Part shown: positions 39,043 through 49,686 of the stretch, piece after piece
How positions within the stretch are numbered: position 1 is the first letter of the stretch
How the letters are laid out: each line of letters starts with the position of its first letter
Assembly (NCBI GenBank): GCA_016200085.1
Contig: JACQFL010000052.1
Location: 44,311 to 108,310 of the forward strand
DNA length: 64,000 bases
Reading direction: 5' to 3'
Origin: Candidatus Rokuibacteriota bacterium
GTDB taxonomy: Bacteria; Methylomirabilota; Methylomirabilia; Rokubacteriales; CSP1-6
Made by a program: the position numbers and the translations under genes
The notes under the pieces: generated by a model
The model's input: the letters and a program-made list of their open reading frames with translations, nothing else
What the model was told of the DNA's origin: nothing
The model's database searches: none

Positions 39043-40556
39043 GCCTCCGCCTCCTCGCCGTCGTCCTGACGCCGCCCGGCTTCCGGCCGGAGGTGGGGAA
39101 ACAGGATGACCTCGCGGATCGACGGCTGGTTGGCGAAGAGCATCACGAGCCGGTCGATGCCGATGCCCTCGCCGGCCGTGGGCGGCATGCCGTACTCGAG
39201 CGCGCGCACGTAGTCCTCGTCCAGCCAGTGCGCCTCGTCGTCGCCGCGCTCACGCTCGGCCGCTTGCTGCACGAAGCGCTCGCGCTGGTCGACGGGATCG
39301 TTCAGCTCGCTGTAGGCGTTCGCGAGCTCACGGCGGCCGACGAACAGCTCGAAGCGGTCGACGAGGCGCGGGTCCTCCGCCTTCTTCTTGGCCAGAGGCG
39401 AGAGCTCGACGGGGAAGTCGGTGACGAACGTGGGCTGCACGAGCGTGGGCTCCACCAGCTCCTCGAAGACGTCCTTCCACAGCTTGACCCGGTCCCGGCT
39501 GCCGTGCTCGAGGCCCTTGGCCGCGGCGGCCCGGGCGATGGTCTCGGGATCCGTCCCCGGGGTCACGGTGACCCCGAGTCGCTCCGAGAGGCCCTCGAAG
39601 AACGGCAGGCGCCGCCACGGCGTCGCCAGCGAGATGGTGTCCTCGCCCCACCGGAGCTCGCGCGCGCCGGCCAGGGTGTCGGCGAGGTGCAGGAAGAGCG
39701 CCTCGGTGAGCGCCATGAGATCACCGTAATCCGCGTAGGCCTGGTAGAACTCCAGCATCGTGAACTCGGGATTGTGCTGGGCCGAGACGCCCTCGTTGCG
39801 GAAGTTCCGGTTGATCTCGTAGACGCGCTCGAAGCCCCCCACGACGAGCCGCTTGAGGTACAGCTCCGGCGCGATCCGGAGGTACAGGTCCATGTCGAGC
39901 GCGTTGTGGTGCGTGACGAAGGGGCGCGCCACCGCGCCGCCCGGAATGGGCTGCATCATCGGGGTCTCGACCTCGAGGAAGCCCCGAGCGTCGAAAAAGT
40001 CGCGGAGGGCCTTGATCAGTCGCGAGCGCAGCAGGAACACCGCGCGCGCTTCCTCGTTGACGATGAGGTCCACGTACCGTCGGCGGTAGCGGGTCTCCAC
40101 GTCCTTGAGGCCGTGCCACTTCTCCGGCAGCGGCCGCAGGCTCTTGGCGAGGAAGGTGAACGACGCCACCGCGACCGTCAGCTCCCCCGTGCGCGTCCGG
40201 AACGGCTCGCCCGTCACCCCGATGAAATCGCCGACGTCGAGCGAGGTGAAGAGCGGAAACTCGTCGCCGAGGCGGTCCGCGCGGGCGTACAGCTGGATGC
40301 GGCCGGTGCGGTCCATCACGTGGGCGAAGCACGTCTTGCCGTGGTGGCGCATGGACACCAGCCGCCCCGCCACGCTCACCGGCCCCGCCGCCCTGAAGTC
40401 CTCGTCGGTCGCGCCCGCGAACCTGGCCGCCAGCGGGGCCGCGAGGTCGGTGAACGCGAACCGGCGCCCGAACGGGTCGACGCCGCGGCGGCGGAGCTCC
40501 TCGAGCTTGTCGTGGCGCTGGCGGATCAGCGGGGGCTGCGGCTCGGATGCGCTCAC
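39039..40556 (-). CDS. lysS: Lysyl-tRNA synthetase (class II)
   Basis: This class II synthetase charges tRNA-Lys. An N-terminal OB-fold anticodon-binding domain (about residues 45-150: VSVAGRLVSMRHHGKTCFAHVMD) is followed by the catalytic domain with the class II motifs: motif 2 FRNEGVSAQHNPEFTMLEFY and motif 3 GIGIDRLVML. I chose the GTG at 40556 because it overlaps the prfB stop in a GTGA like most neighbours; the ATG at 40577 would add seven residues and overlap prfB by 25 bases. Length 505 fits the family. Confidence 0.96.
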   Translation of the reverse strand: MSASEPQPPLIRQRHDKLEELRRRGVDPFGRRFAFTDLAAPLAARFAGATDEDFRAAGPVSVAGRLVSMRHHGKTCFAHVMDRTGRIQLYARADRLGDEFPLFTSLDVGDFIGVTGEPFRTRTGELTVAVASFTFLAKSLRPLPEKWHGLKDVETRYRRRYVDLIVNEEARAVFLLRSRLIKALRDFFDARGFLEVETPMMQPIPGGAVARPFVTHHNALDMDLYLRIAPELYLKRLVVGGFERVYEINRNFRNEGVSAQHNPEFTMLEFYQAYADYGDLMALTEALFLHLADTLAGARELRWGEDTISLATPWRRLPFFEGLSERLGVTVTPGTDPETIARAAAAKGLEHGSRDRVKLWKDVFEELVEPTLVQPTFVTDFPVELSPLAKKKAEDPRLVDRFELFVGRRELANAYSELNDPVDQRERFVQQAAERERGDDEAHWLDEDYVRALEYGMPPTAGEGIGIDRLVMLFANQPSIREVILFPHLRPEAGRRQDDGEEAEA

Positions 40557-41657
40557 GCCTCGCGTCCCCGGTTCCACATGAGGTAGGCCTTGATGAACGC
40601 ATCGAGGTCACCGTCGAGCACGCCCTCCACGTTGCCGACCTCGAGGCCGGTGCGGTGGTCCTTGGCCAGCTGCTTGGGATGCAGGGTATAGGAGCGGATC
40701 TGGCTGCCGAAGGCGATCTCCTTCTTCTGGCCCGTGAGCTGCTCCATCTCCTCCCGCTGTCTCTTCTCGGCGAGCTGGTAGAGGCGCGACTTGAGGATGC
40801 GCATCGCGGTGTCACGGTTGCGGAGCTGGGAGCGCTCGTTCTGGCACGCCACCACGAGGCCGGTGGGCAGGTGCGTGATGCGCACGGCGGAGTCGGCGGT
40901 GTTGACGCCCTGGCCACCCGGACCGCTGGAGCGGTAGACGTCGACCCGGATCTCGTCCTCGCGGACGTTGACCTCCACGTCGTCGACCTCCGGCTCCACG
41001 GCGACCGACGCGAAGCTCGTCTGCCGGCGCCGCGAGGCGTCGAAGGGCGAGATGCGGATCAGGCGGTGCACCCCGGCCTCGCCCTTGAGGAAGCCGTAGG
41101 CGTACTCGCCCGTGACCTCGATGGTCGCCGACTTGATGCCCGCTTCCTCGCCCGGCAGGAGGTCGACGACCTCCGCCGCGAAGCCCGCCCGCTCGAAGTA
41201 GCGCAGGTACATGCGCATGAGCATCTGCGCCCAGTCCTGGGACTCGGTGCCCCCGGCGCCGGGATGGATGGACACGATGGCGGCCTTCGCGTCGTGCGGT
41301 CCGGAGAGCATGATCTTGAGCTCGAGCTCGTCGAGCTCGTCGCGCAGCTTCGTGACACCCTCGGCGATCTCGGCGTCGAGGGAGCCGTCGGTGGCCTCGT
41401 CGGCGAGCTCCAGGAGGACGCTCAGGTCTTCGGCTCGGCGCGCCAGGTCCCCCGTGCGGGTGACGATGCGGCTCAGCTCCGAACGCTCGCGAAGGAGCTC
41501 CTGGGCGCGACGGTTGTCGTCCCAGAACGTCGGCGCGCCCATCTCGGTGTCGAGGGCGCGCAGGCGCGCCTCCCTGGCCGGCAGGTCAAAGATGCCTCCT
41601 GAGCTCGTCCACGCGCCGCCCGAGCTCGCCCACGTCGCGCTTGAAGTCGCCGAGCAT
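40553..41657 (-). CDS. prfB: Peptide chain release factor 2 (expressed by programmed +1 frameshift)
   Basis: RF2 ends translation at UGA and UAA. The gene is in two frames. A first frame of 23 codons (ATG at 41657, MLGDFKRDVGELG) ends at an in-frame TGA (41586-41588). Translation then resumes one base on at GAC (41587) and runs to 40553, giving 367 residues. The slip site carries the classic AGGAGG and CTT TGA C. The product has the stop-codon-recognition SPF (HRLIRISPFDASRRRQ) and the catalytic GGQ (SGPGGQGVNTADSAV). The start overlaps the lnt stop by one base (TGATG). Annotators that ignore the shift would call a start near 41542 and lose about 38 residues. Confidence 0.96.
41585..41600 (-). 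promoter_or_regulatory. RF2 programmed +1 frameshift site
   Basis: The site reads AGGAGGCATCTTTGAC on the minus strand. An internal Shine-Dalgarno (41595-41600) lies 3 bases before the slippery CTT (41589-41591) and the TGA stop (41586-41588) followed by C (41585), a poor termination context. When RF2 is scarce the ribosome slips forward one base, so RF2 regulates its own synthesis. The layout is the same as in E. coli prfB. Confidence 0.95.
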
Positions 41658-43159
41658 CAGGGGCGTCCCGTCGCCAGGGCGGCCGCGGCCAGGCCCGTCA
41701 CCGCCAGGGCCACGTACGCCAGCCAGTCGCCGAACCGCGTATAGAGGGTCTCGCCTTGTCGCAGGCCGACGCGCGCCACGAGGTTCGCGCGCTCGTAGAG
41801 GGACAGCGACTCGCGGATGCGCCCCGCGGGGTCGATCGCCGCGGAGATCCCCGTGTTGGCGGCCCGCACGACCCACGTGCGGTGCTCGACCGCCCGGAAG
41901 GGATACATGCTCAGGTGTTGCTGGGGCCCGACCGTGCGGCCGAACCAGCCGTCGTTCGTCATGTTGATCATCAGGCGCGCGCCACCCTTCACGAATTCGC
42001 GTACCAGCTCGGGGAAGATGCCCTCATAACAGATTACGACGCCGAAGGGGGCTGGCGGGCCCGAGAAGACATCGGCGCGCGTCCCGGGCTCCAGATCGGC
42101 GATGAACTCGGCCCAGTCCCTGACGAACCCGATCACGGATGCCAACGGAACGTACTCTCCAAACGGGACGAGATGCATTTTATCATACCGCTGCTGGAGG
42201 CCACGATCCGTCAGCAAGAACGCGGTGTTGAGATACCGCGGCTGAGACGTCCCCCGCACGTCGAGGCTGCCGATGAGCAGCGGGACCCCGACCCGGCGCT
42301 CAAGGGCCTGGACCGCGGCGAGCAATGCCGGATCGTGCCGGACCGGCGCCGGGGCCGCCGTCTCCGGCCAGACGATCAGGGCCGGCCGCTCGCGCGCTGC
42401 ACGCTCGGTCAGCGCGACGTAGGTCGCCAGGGTGCGGCCCGCGTGGCTCGGGTCGAACTTCAGCGGCTGCTCGATGGCCGGCTGCATCAGCGCGATGGGG
42501 ATCTCGCCCGCGGGAGCCGGCTCGGCCAGCCGCCCCCAGCCGAAGCCGAGCGTGGCCGCCACGAGGCCGGCCGCGAGGGCGACCGCCGTGAGGGCGCGCG
42601 GCCGTGGCAGGGAGACCGCCGCCGCGAGCGCCGCGTTCACCGCGGCAACCACGAAGGACACCGCGTAGACGCCGCCGAGCTCGGCGATCTGGATCACCAG
42701 CAAGGTGCGGTACTGCGAGTAGCCGAGGCTGCCCCACGGGAACCCCCCCATGAGGTGTCCGCGCACCCACTCGCCCGCCACCCAGGCGAAGGGGACCGTC
42801 GCCAGCGCCAGCGCGGGAGCGCCTCGACGCGCGAGCAGGGCGACGAGGGCGTGCACGGCGCCGACGTAGAGCCCGCAGTAGGCCGCCAGCATCAGGAGCG
42901 GCCCCCACGTGAGGGGCCACGGGATCGCGCTGTACATGGTGAAGGTGAAGTCGAGCCAGCGGAGCAGGATCAGGAAGAACACCGTCCCCGCGAGCCACGC
43001 CCAGCCGAAGGCCGCCCGGGGCGGCGTGCGGAGCGCGAGGGCCAGCGGTGGGGCCAGGACGATCCAGGCGGCGGCCTCGAGATCCGTCCCCGGAAACGCC
43101 AGCGCAAGGAGCACGCCGGAGGCGGAGGCCGTGAGCGCCCAGAGCCACCGCTCGTGCAC
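41657..43159 (-). CDS. lnt: Apolipoprotein N-acyltransferase
   Basis: Lnt adds the third acyl chain to lipoproteins in the inner membrane, the step that lets Lol export them. The 500-residue protein has about six membrane helices in residues 10-210, then a nitrilase-like domain with the triad Glu266 (WPETAAP), Lys327 (YDKMHLVPFGEYVP) and Cys377 (VICYEGIFPE). A last C-terminal helix follows. I chose the GTG at 43159, with GAGGA 7 bases upstream, overlapping the upstream stop codon. Neighbouring lolC and lolD act on its products. Confidence 0.95.
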   Translation of the reverse strand: MHERWLWALTASASGVLLALAFPGTDLEAAAWIVLAPPLALALRTPPRAAFGWAWLAGTVFFLILLRWLDFTFTMYSAIPWPLTWGPLLMLAAYCGLYVGAVHALVALLARRGAPALALATVPFAWVAGEWVRGHLMGGFPWGSLGYSQYRTLLVIQIAELGGVYAVSFVVAAVNAALAAAVSLPRPRALTAVALAAGLVAATLGFGWGRLAEPAPAGEIPIALMQPAIEQPLKFDPSHAGRTLATYVALTERAARERPALIVWPETAAPAPVRHDPALLAAVQALERRVGVPLLIGSLDVRGTSQPRYLNTAFLLTDRGLQQRYDKMHLVPFGEYVPLASVIGFVRDWAEFIADLEPGTRADVFSGPPAPFGVVICYEGIFPELVREFVKGGARLMINMTNDGWFGRTVGPQQHLSMYPFRAVEHRTWVVRAANTGISAAIDPAGRIRESLSLYERANLVARVGLRQGETLYTRFGDWLAYVALAVTGLAAAALATGRP

Positions 43160-43169
43160 CGGCCCGTCC

Positions 43170-43895
43170 TCAGGCGCCGACGCCCAGGCGATCGGCGAGG
43201 TACCGCGGCAACCCGCTCGCGACGATCTTCGCGCGCGCCCCGGCCACGTCATAGGGCACCCGGCGGTAGCTCAGCGTCCGCTCCTCCGTGTTCCAGACGA
43301 CGTACGCGGCCCGCGTGTCGCGATCGCGCGGCTGACCCACACTGCCCACGTTGACGATGTAGCGACGTCCGTGCTCGAGGGCGAAGTCCACCGCTCGCGG
43401 CTCGTGATCCGGCCCCGAGGAGCCGAGTGACCACCAGCCCGGCAGGTGAGAGTGTCCGACGAAGCAGAGCCGGGTGCCGAACGACGCGAAGGCCCCCCAG
43501 CCGTCCTCCGCGTCGATCAGGTAGTCCCACTCCTCGGGCCGCACGGGTGAGGCGTGCACGAGGGTGGCGTCCTCGACCTCGGCCGTGAGCGGCAGCGCCC
43601 CGAGCCAGGCGCGCGCCTCCCGATCCAGCCGCGCCCGCGTCCATTCCACCGCCGCGCCCGCGTAGGGGTTGAACCATCCGAGGTCCAGCAGGCCGGCCAC
43701 GGCGTGCTCGTGGTTTCCGGCCACGATCCGCTCGGCCCGGGCGGCGAGCAACTCGATGCATTCCGAGGGGCTCGCCCCGTAGCCGACGACGTCGCCGAGG
43801 CAGAGCACCGCGTCGGCCCTTCCCTCGAGGTCGTCGAGGACGGCGTGCAGCGCCTCGAGGTTGCCGTGAACGTCGGACAGGACGGCGTAGCGCAT
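43170..43895 (-). CDS. Metallophosphoesterase, YfcE/calcineurin-like family
   Basis: This 241-residue protein has the binuclear-metal motifs of the calcineurin-like superfamily: AVLSDVHGNLEAL (Asp, His), CLGDVVGYGASP (GD), VAGNHEH (GNHE) and FVGHSHLPG (GHSH). IVNVGSVGQPRDRD is typical of the small bacterial DUF2436/YfcE-like phosphodiesterases. The physiological substrate is unknown. I chose the ATG at 43895 because it starts the first conserved strand; the upstream frame adds only low-complexity residues. It follows nusB after a 141-base gap and precedes lnt. Confidence 0.88.
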   Translation of the reverse strand: MRYAVLSDVHGNLEALHAVLDDLEGRADAVLCLGDVVGYGASPSECIELLAARAERIVAGNHEHAVAGLLDLGWFNPYAGAAVEWTRARLDREARAWLGALPLTAEVEDATLVHASPVRPEEWDYLIDAEDGWGAFASFGTRLCFVGHSHLPGWWSLGSSGPDHEPRAVDFALEHGRRYIVNVGSVGQPRDRDTRAAYVVWNTEERTLSYRRVPYDVAGARAKIVASGLPRYLADRLGVGA

Positions 43896-43960
43896 CACCT
43901 CATGGGAGGTTCCGGGCGCCCCCCAAGCCCCCCACATGCTCGGGACGCCCCGGCGAAGCC

Positions 43961-44015
43961 GTGGCGCCCCTCGATGGCCCGCGAGGTTCCCGGCGCGCGC
44001 GGTGGCGCCCCTCGA
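43961..44015. repeat. 14-bp direct repeat in the nusB-phosphoesterase gap
   Basis: GTGGCGCCCCTCGA occurs at 43961-43974 and again at 44002-44015, with related flanks. The rest of the 141-base gap (43896-44036) shows no convincing promoter, terminator or small gene. The repeat may be a duplicated scrap of GC-rich spacer or a weak regulatory site. Confidence 0.6.
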
Positions 44016-44036
44016 CGGCGCGAATTGTTCACCGCC

Positions 44037-44453
44037 TCAGGACGCGGGCCTGAGCTCTCTGGAGATCCGGTCGAGCAGGCCGTTGATGAAGCGGCTGGAC
44101 TCCTGGGTCCCGAACTTCTTCGCGATCTCGATGGCCTCGTTGATCGCGACCTTCGTCGGGACGTCGGGACGGAAGAGCAGCTCGTAGACGGCGAGCCGGA
44201 GGACGTTGCGGTCGACGGCCGCCATGCGGTCGAGGTCCCAGTGCTCCGCGTACTGGGTCAGCAGGGCGTCGACCTTCGCCTCGCTGTGCTTGGTGCCGCG
44301 CACGAGCGCGTCGGCGAACGCCCGCGTTTCGGGGTCGACGGGATGTCGGCTCCAGAACTCCTCGGCGTGAGGCTCGGGATCCGCCTCGCCGTGCAGGTCG
44401 AGCTGATAGAGGAACTGGAGCGCGACCTCGCGGCCCTTGCGACGGCGGCCCAT
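44037..44453 (-). CDS. nusB: Transcription antitermination factor NusB
   Basis: NusB binds boxA RNA with NusE (S10) to promote rRNA antitermination. The 138-residue all-helical protein has REVALQFLYQLDL, the RNRLRLAVYELLF-type segment (VDRNVLRLAVYELLF) and VAINEAIEIAKKFGTQESSRFINGLLDRI, which define the family. It follows ribH by 4 bases, the widely conserved ribH-nusB pairing. Confidence 0.97.
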   Translation of the reverse strand: MGRRRKGREVALQFLYQLDLHGEADPEPHAEEFWSRHPVDPETRAFADALVRGTKHSEAKVDALLTQYAEHWDLDRMAAVDRNVLRLAVYELLFRPDVPTKVAINEAIEIAKKFGTQESSRFINGLLDRISRELRPAS

Positions 44454-44457
44454 CGGC

Positions 44458-44957
44458 CTACCCCCGCCGGCGTCCAGCCGCGAGGCGGGTGACCAGGTCC
44501 GCCATCTCGAGCGCGGCGTCCGCCGCTTCCTCGCCGCGGTTGCCGACCTGGCCGCCGGCGCGCTGCCAGGCCTGGTCCTCGTTCAGCGCGGTGATGACCC
44601 CGAACGTCACGGGCACGCCCGTGGCGAGCGCGACCTCGCGGATACCGGTGGCGGCCTCGCGCGCGACGTGCTCGAAGTGCGGGGTCTGGCCCCGGATGAC
44701 CACGCCCACGCAGACGATGCCGGCGTAGCGGCCGGTCCGGGCCAGCAGCGCGGCCGCCTGCGGGAGCTCGAAGGAGCCCGGCACCCACTGCACGTCGACG
44801 TCGGCCGCGGCAAGCCCGGCGCCGAAGAAGGCGTGCAGCGCGCCGTCGACCAGCCGCTTGCTGATCGCCTCGTTGAAGCGCCCGGCCACGACCGCGAACC
44901 GGCCGCCCCGCGACGGCCGCGCGCGGCGGGCGCTCCGCTTCGGCGCGCGACCCGCCA

Positions 44958-44958
<1 letters not shown>
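44458..44958 (-). CDS. ribH: 6,7-dimethyl-8-ribityllumazine synthase
   Basis: RibH joins 5-amino-6-ribitylaminouracil and dihydroxybutanone phosphate in the next-to-last step of riboflavin synthesis. The 166-residue protein shows VVAGRFNEAISKRLVDGA, VPGSFELPQAAALLA, VIRGQTPHFEHVAREAATGI (catalytic His in HFEHV) and GVITALNEDQAWQRAG. A basic N-terminal extension (about 18 residues, many Arg) is longer than usual. It overlaps ribBA by ATGA. Confidence 0.97.
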
Positions 44959-46162
<1,204 letters not shown>

Positions 46163-46166
<4 letters not shown>

Positions 46167-46765
46167 GCCGTCCCCCTGAGCGCGAGGCACCGCACCACGT
46201 ACTTGCCGATCACGTCCGCCTCGAGGTTCACTCGCCGCCCCGTCTCCAGCGCGCCCAGCGTCGTGGCCGCCAGGGTGTGCGGGATGAGCATCACCTCGAA
46301 CCCCGCTCCGTCAACCGCCGCCACCGTGAGGCTGACGCCGTCGACGGCGATCGAGCCCTTCGGGACCAGCAGCGGTGCCCACTCCTTCCCGGGCAGGACG
46401 ATCCGTACCCGTGCCGTCGATTCTACACGGGTTACCCCCTCGACGGTGCCCACCCCATCCACGTGACCGAGGACGAGGTGACCACCGAGCGCGCCGCCGA
46501 ATCTGAGCGGGCGCTCGAGGTTGACCGCGGCACCGGGGGCGAGCCCGCCGAGGGCCGTCCGCTCGAGCGTCTCCGGCCCGACGTCGAAGATCAGGCGGTC
46601 CGAGCCGCGCTCCACCACGGTGAGGCAGGCGCCGTTGACCGCGACGCTCGCGCCGACGTCGCTGCCGTCCAGAATCAGCGCAGCCCCGACGATCAGGCGC
46701 ATGGTCGCCGCGCCGCGCGAGATCTCGCGCACGGTCCCCTGCTCCTCGACGATCCCGGTGAACAT
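46163..46765 (-). CDS. ribE: Riboflavin synthase alpha subunit
   Basis: This enzyme dismutates two lumazines to riboflavin. The 200-residue protein contains the two homologous beta-barrel halves. The first starts [12 protein letters not shown] and carries [12 protein letters not shown]. The second carries [15 protein letters not shown] and [13 protein letters not shown], with the usual [10 protein letters not shown]. It lies between ribD and ribBA with ATGA overlaps on both sides, in the order ribD-ribE-ribBA-ribH. I see no FMN riboswitch: the run begins inside the ftsY operon, so there is no leader to hold one. Confidence 0.97.
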
Positions 46766-47889
46766 CAGGCGCCCTCGCCGGTGAGGCGCAGCACGTCGGC
46801 CTCGACGAGGAGGTCGTCGCCGACCCGCGTCACCGCGAGCGGGCCGAGGCGCGCGGCGCTCTTGAGCGGCAGACCTTCCCCGGCGAGCACCGACGGCGCG
46901 GCGCGCCCGCCGAGCAGCACGGGGGCGAGGAAGATCGCCACGCGATCGACGAGGCCGGCGGCGAGAAAGGACGCGTGGACCTCGCCGCCCCCTTCCAGCA
47001 GCACCGCGCGCACGTCGCGCTCGAAGAGGGCGCGCAGGGCGGCGGCGGGATCCACTCGCCCGTCCGCGGCGGGACAGGAGACGACGGTGGCGCCCGCCTC
47101 GCGCAGCGCCGCGACCCTTGGCGCCGGCGCCCCCTCGCCGATCGCGATCAGCGCGCGCGCCGCGGTGCCCGCCGTGATGAGGCGCGCCGTCGCCGGGGTT
47201 CGCGCCGCGACGTCGAGGACGACGCGAAGCGGCTCGCGCGGCCACGGCGCATCGAGCCGGACCGTGAGAGCCGGGTCGTCGCGAAGCGCCGTGCCGACGC
47301 CGACCACGATCGCGTCGACCTCGCTGCGCAGCCGATGCGCGTGGCGGCGCGCCGCCTCCCCCGTGATCCAGCGCGACGCGCCGTGCAAGTCGGCGATCTT
47401 CCCGTCGAGCGTGGCCGCCGCCTTGAGGAGGACGTGGGGACGGCGCTCGCCCACGGCCGTGAGGAACACGCGGTTCAGCGCGGCCGCCTCGGCGGCGAGC
47501 ACGCCGGTGACGACCTCGAGCCCGGCGGCGCGCAGGGTCGGGGCGCCCCCGCCGGCCACGAAGGGGTTCGGATCCGCGATCGCGCAGACCACGCGCGCCA
47601 CCCCGCTCGCCGCCACCGCGGGCGCGCAGGGCGGGGTACGGCCGTGGTGGTTGCAGGGCTCGAGCGTGACGTACAGCGTCGCCCCCCGCGCGGCGGCGCC
47701 CGCGGCCGCGAGCGCCTCGATCTCGGCGTGGGGCGCGCCCGCGTGACGGTGATAGCCTTCACCGACCACCCGGCCGTCGCTCACGACCACCGCGCCGACC
47801 ATCGGATTCGGCGAGGTCAGCCCCCGCACCCGGGCGGCGAGCTCCAGGGCACGCCGCATGTATCGGAGGTCGGCGGGCTCCGGTGTCAC
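46765..47889 (-). CDS. ribD: Bifunctional diaminohydroxyphosphoribosylaminopyrimidine deaminase/reductase
   Basis: RibD carries out the second and third steps of riboflavin synthesis. The N-terminal deaminase has the zinc motif HAE (PHAEIEAL, residues 54-56) and PCNHHGRTPPC (Cys79, Cys88). The C-terminal reductase domain has VLLKAAATLDGKIA, GVGTALRDDPALTVR and VLLEGGGEVHASFLAAGLVD. The 374-residue length is normal. It starts at the GTG at 47889, overlapping the ftsY stop as GTGA. Confidence 0.96.
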   Translation of the reverse strand: MTPEPADLRYMRRALELAARVRGLTSPNPMVGAVVVSDGRVVGEGYHRHAGAPHAEIEALAAAGAAARGATLYVTLEPCNHHGRTPPCAPAVAASGVARVVCAIADPNPFVAGGGAPTLRAAGLEVVTGVLAAEAAALNRVFLTAVGERRPHVLLKAAATLDGKIADLHGASRWITGEAARRHAHRLRSEVDAIVVGVGTALRDDPALTVRLDAPWPREPLRVVLDVAARTPATARLITAGTAARALIAIGEGAPAPRVAALREAGATVVSCPAADGRVDPAAALRALFERDVRAVLLEGGGEVHASFLAAGLVDRVAIFLAPVLLGGRAAPSVLAGEGLPLKSAARLGPLAVTRVGDDLLVEADVLRLTGEGA

Positions 47890-48812
47890 GCTCGCGGCAC
47901 CAGCGCGTCGACGAACCGCTCGGGCTCGAACGGCTGCAGATCGTCGACGCGCTCCCCGACTCCGATCGCCTTGATGGGCAGCTTCAGCTCGCGCACGATG
48001 CGCAGCACGATCCCGCCCTTGGCGGTGCCGTCCAGCTTGGTCAGCACCACGCCGGTGAGCCCGACCGCCTCGTGGAACTGCAGCGCTTGCGCGAATCCGT
48101 TCTGCCCGGTCGGGGCGTCCAGGACGATCAGCGACTCGTGTGGCGCTCCCGGCAGCTGCCGCTCGATGACTCGCTTGAGCTTGGCCAGCTCCGTCATGAG
48201 GTTGGTCTTGGTGTGCAGGCGGCCCGCGGTGTCGATGATGAGCACGTCGACGGCGCGGGCGAGCGCCGCCTTGAGGGCATCGAAGACGACGGCCGCGGGG
48301 TCCGAGCCGGCGGCCTGCCGGATGACCTCGACGTCGATCCGCCGGCCCCACGTCTCGAGCTGCTCGATCGCGGCGGCGCGGAACGTGTCGGCCGCGGCGA
48401 GCAGGACGGTCCGGCCCTCGGCCTTGAAGGCCGCCGCGATCTTGGCCGACGTCGTCGTCTTGCCGGAGCCGTTGACCCCCAGCATGAGGATCACGGTGGG
48501 ACGATGGACGAGCTCGAGGGACTGCGCCGCGGGCGTGAGGTACTCGGTGAGGAACCGGCGGAAGAGCGGGCGGAGCTGGTCGGCCCGCGTCACGGTGCCG
48601 AACATGACCTCTTCCCGGGCACGGTTCACGAAGTCGGCGGCCACGGCGGCGCCGAGGTCGGCGGCGACGAGGAGGTCCTCCAGCTCGGCGTAGAGCGCAT
48701 CGTCGATCGGCCGGTCGGGGACCAGGACCGAGGCCAGCTCCGTGGCGAGGAACTCGCGCGAGCGCGAGAGACCGCTCCGCAAGCGCTCTCCGAACGAAGC
48801 GAGAAACTTCAT
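47886..48812 (-). CDS. ftsY: Signal recognition particle receptor FtsY
   Basis: FtsY docks SRP-ribosome complexes at the membrane. The 308-residue protein has a short N-domain helix bundle (about residues 10-90) and the SRP-GTPase G domain with GVNGSGKTTTSAKIA (P-loop about 112-119). DTFRAAAIEQL, DTAGRLHTKTNLM, TKLDGTAKGG and GVGERVDDLQPF follow. The long acidic A-domain of E. coli FtsY is missing, as in many non-enteric bacteria. It overlaps the rodZ-like gene by ATGA. Confidence 0.96.
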   Translation of the reverse strand: MKFLASFGERLRSGLSRSREFLATELASVLVPDRPIDDALYAELEDLLVAADLGAAVAADFVNRAREEVMFGTVTRADQLRPLFRRFLTEYLTPAAQSLELVHRPTVILMLGVNGSGKTTTSAKIAAAFKAEGRTVLLAAADTFRAAAIEQLETWGRRIDVEVIRQAAGSDPAAVVFDALKAALARAVDVLIIDTAGRLHTKTNLMTELAKLKRVIERQLPGAPHESLIVLDAPTGQNGFAQALQFHEAVGLTGVVLTKLDGTAKGGIVLRIVRELKLPIKAIGVGERVDDLQPFEPERFVDALVPRA

Positions 48813-49678
48813 GGCCCGGGCGGCGGCACCACGAGGCGGGGAACGACGACACCCTTGCCGCCGAGCGGCGGCAACGGGCGGCCGTTGAGCTCCAGGGTCA
48901 CGCCCCCGGCATTGCCGATGGTGAGCACGAACGGACGGTCCGACACCCACTCGCGCACCTCGCCGCCGGGGATCGTCTCCTCGGTCATGCGGCCATCGTC
49001 CATCCGCACGCGCAGCCAGGTCGGCTCATGGGCCCGCGCCACGAGCCGGTACGGCGCCCCCGCACCGGACGCGGGGGCGGGCCCCGCTCGCGCCGGCACG
49101 GGCTGCGGCGTGAGGGTCGAGACGCTCGGCAGCGGGGATGATGCGCTCGCCGGCGCCGTGGGCGGCGCACCCGCCGAGGGCGCCGAGGGCGCGACGTCGT
49201 GCGAACGCGGCGCTGGCGCGGTGGCCCGCGGCGCGGGAGGCTGGCGGGGTATCGGGGCGTCCGGCCGGGGGAGGGCCACCGGCTCGCGCGAGCGCTCGTG
49301 GCCGGACTGCAGCAACAGCGTGACGACGACGAGCGCCACCCCGAACACGACGAGCAGCACGAAGCTGACGAGGACGGTGCCGCCGGCCCGCCGCGCGCGC
49401 GCGGGGTCCGCCTCGCGCCGGACCCCGCGGCCGTTCGTGCCGACGGTCGTGCCCACGGCCTCGGCGTAGAGAGCGAGCGCCTCGTCGGGCGGCACCGAGA
49501 GGACCTGGCAGTAGGCGCGGATGAAGCCCCGCGTGAAGACGGGGGCGAGGAGGGCGTCGTGCTGATCGGCCTCGAGCGCCTCGAGATACCGTGACGCAAC
49601 GCGGGTCGCGCGGGCTATCTCCTCGAGCGACAGCCCGTTCTTGTGCCGGAGCTCACGAAGGTACCCGCCGACGGACAT
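48809..49678 (-). CDS. RodZ-like membrane protein (HTH_25, one membrane helix, DUF4115)
   Basis: This 289-residue protein has a cytoplasmic helix-turn-helix of the RodZ type (residues about 1-75: LRELRHKNGLSLEEIARATRVASRYLEALE; FTRGFIRAYCQVLSV). One membrane helix follows (about 100-123), then a Pro/Ala/Ser-rich periplasmic linker and a C-terminal DUF4115 beta domain (WLRVRMDDGRMTEETIPGGEVREWV). RodZ links MreB to the cell-wall elongasome. No mre gene is here, so shape control is inferred from the family. The mRNA appears to begin with a strong hairpin just ahead of this gene, and no Shine-Dalgarno is seen. Confidence 0.88.
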   Translation of the reverse strand: MSVGGYLRELRHKNGLSLEEIARATRVASRYLEALEADQHDALLAPVFTRGFIRAYCQVLSVPPDEALALYAEAVGTTVGTNGRGVRREADPARARRAGGTVLVSFVLLVVFGVALVVVTLLLQSGHERSREPVALPRPDAPIPRQPPAPRATAPAPRSHDVAPSAPSAGAPPTAPASASSPLPSVSTLTPQPVPARAGPAPASGAGAPYRLVARAHEPTWLRVRMDDGRMTEETIPGGEVREWVSDRPFVLTIGNAGGVTLELNGRPLPPLGGKGVVVPRLVVPPPGP

Positions 49679-49686
49679 TGTTCAAG

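Noticed and set aside
40557..40577. ATG start for lysS at 40577
   Set aside because: The GTG at 40556 gives the GTGA overlap seen throughout the region and a normal N-terminus; the ATG remains possible.
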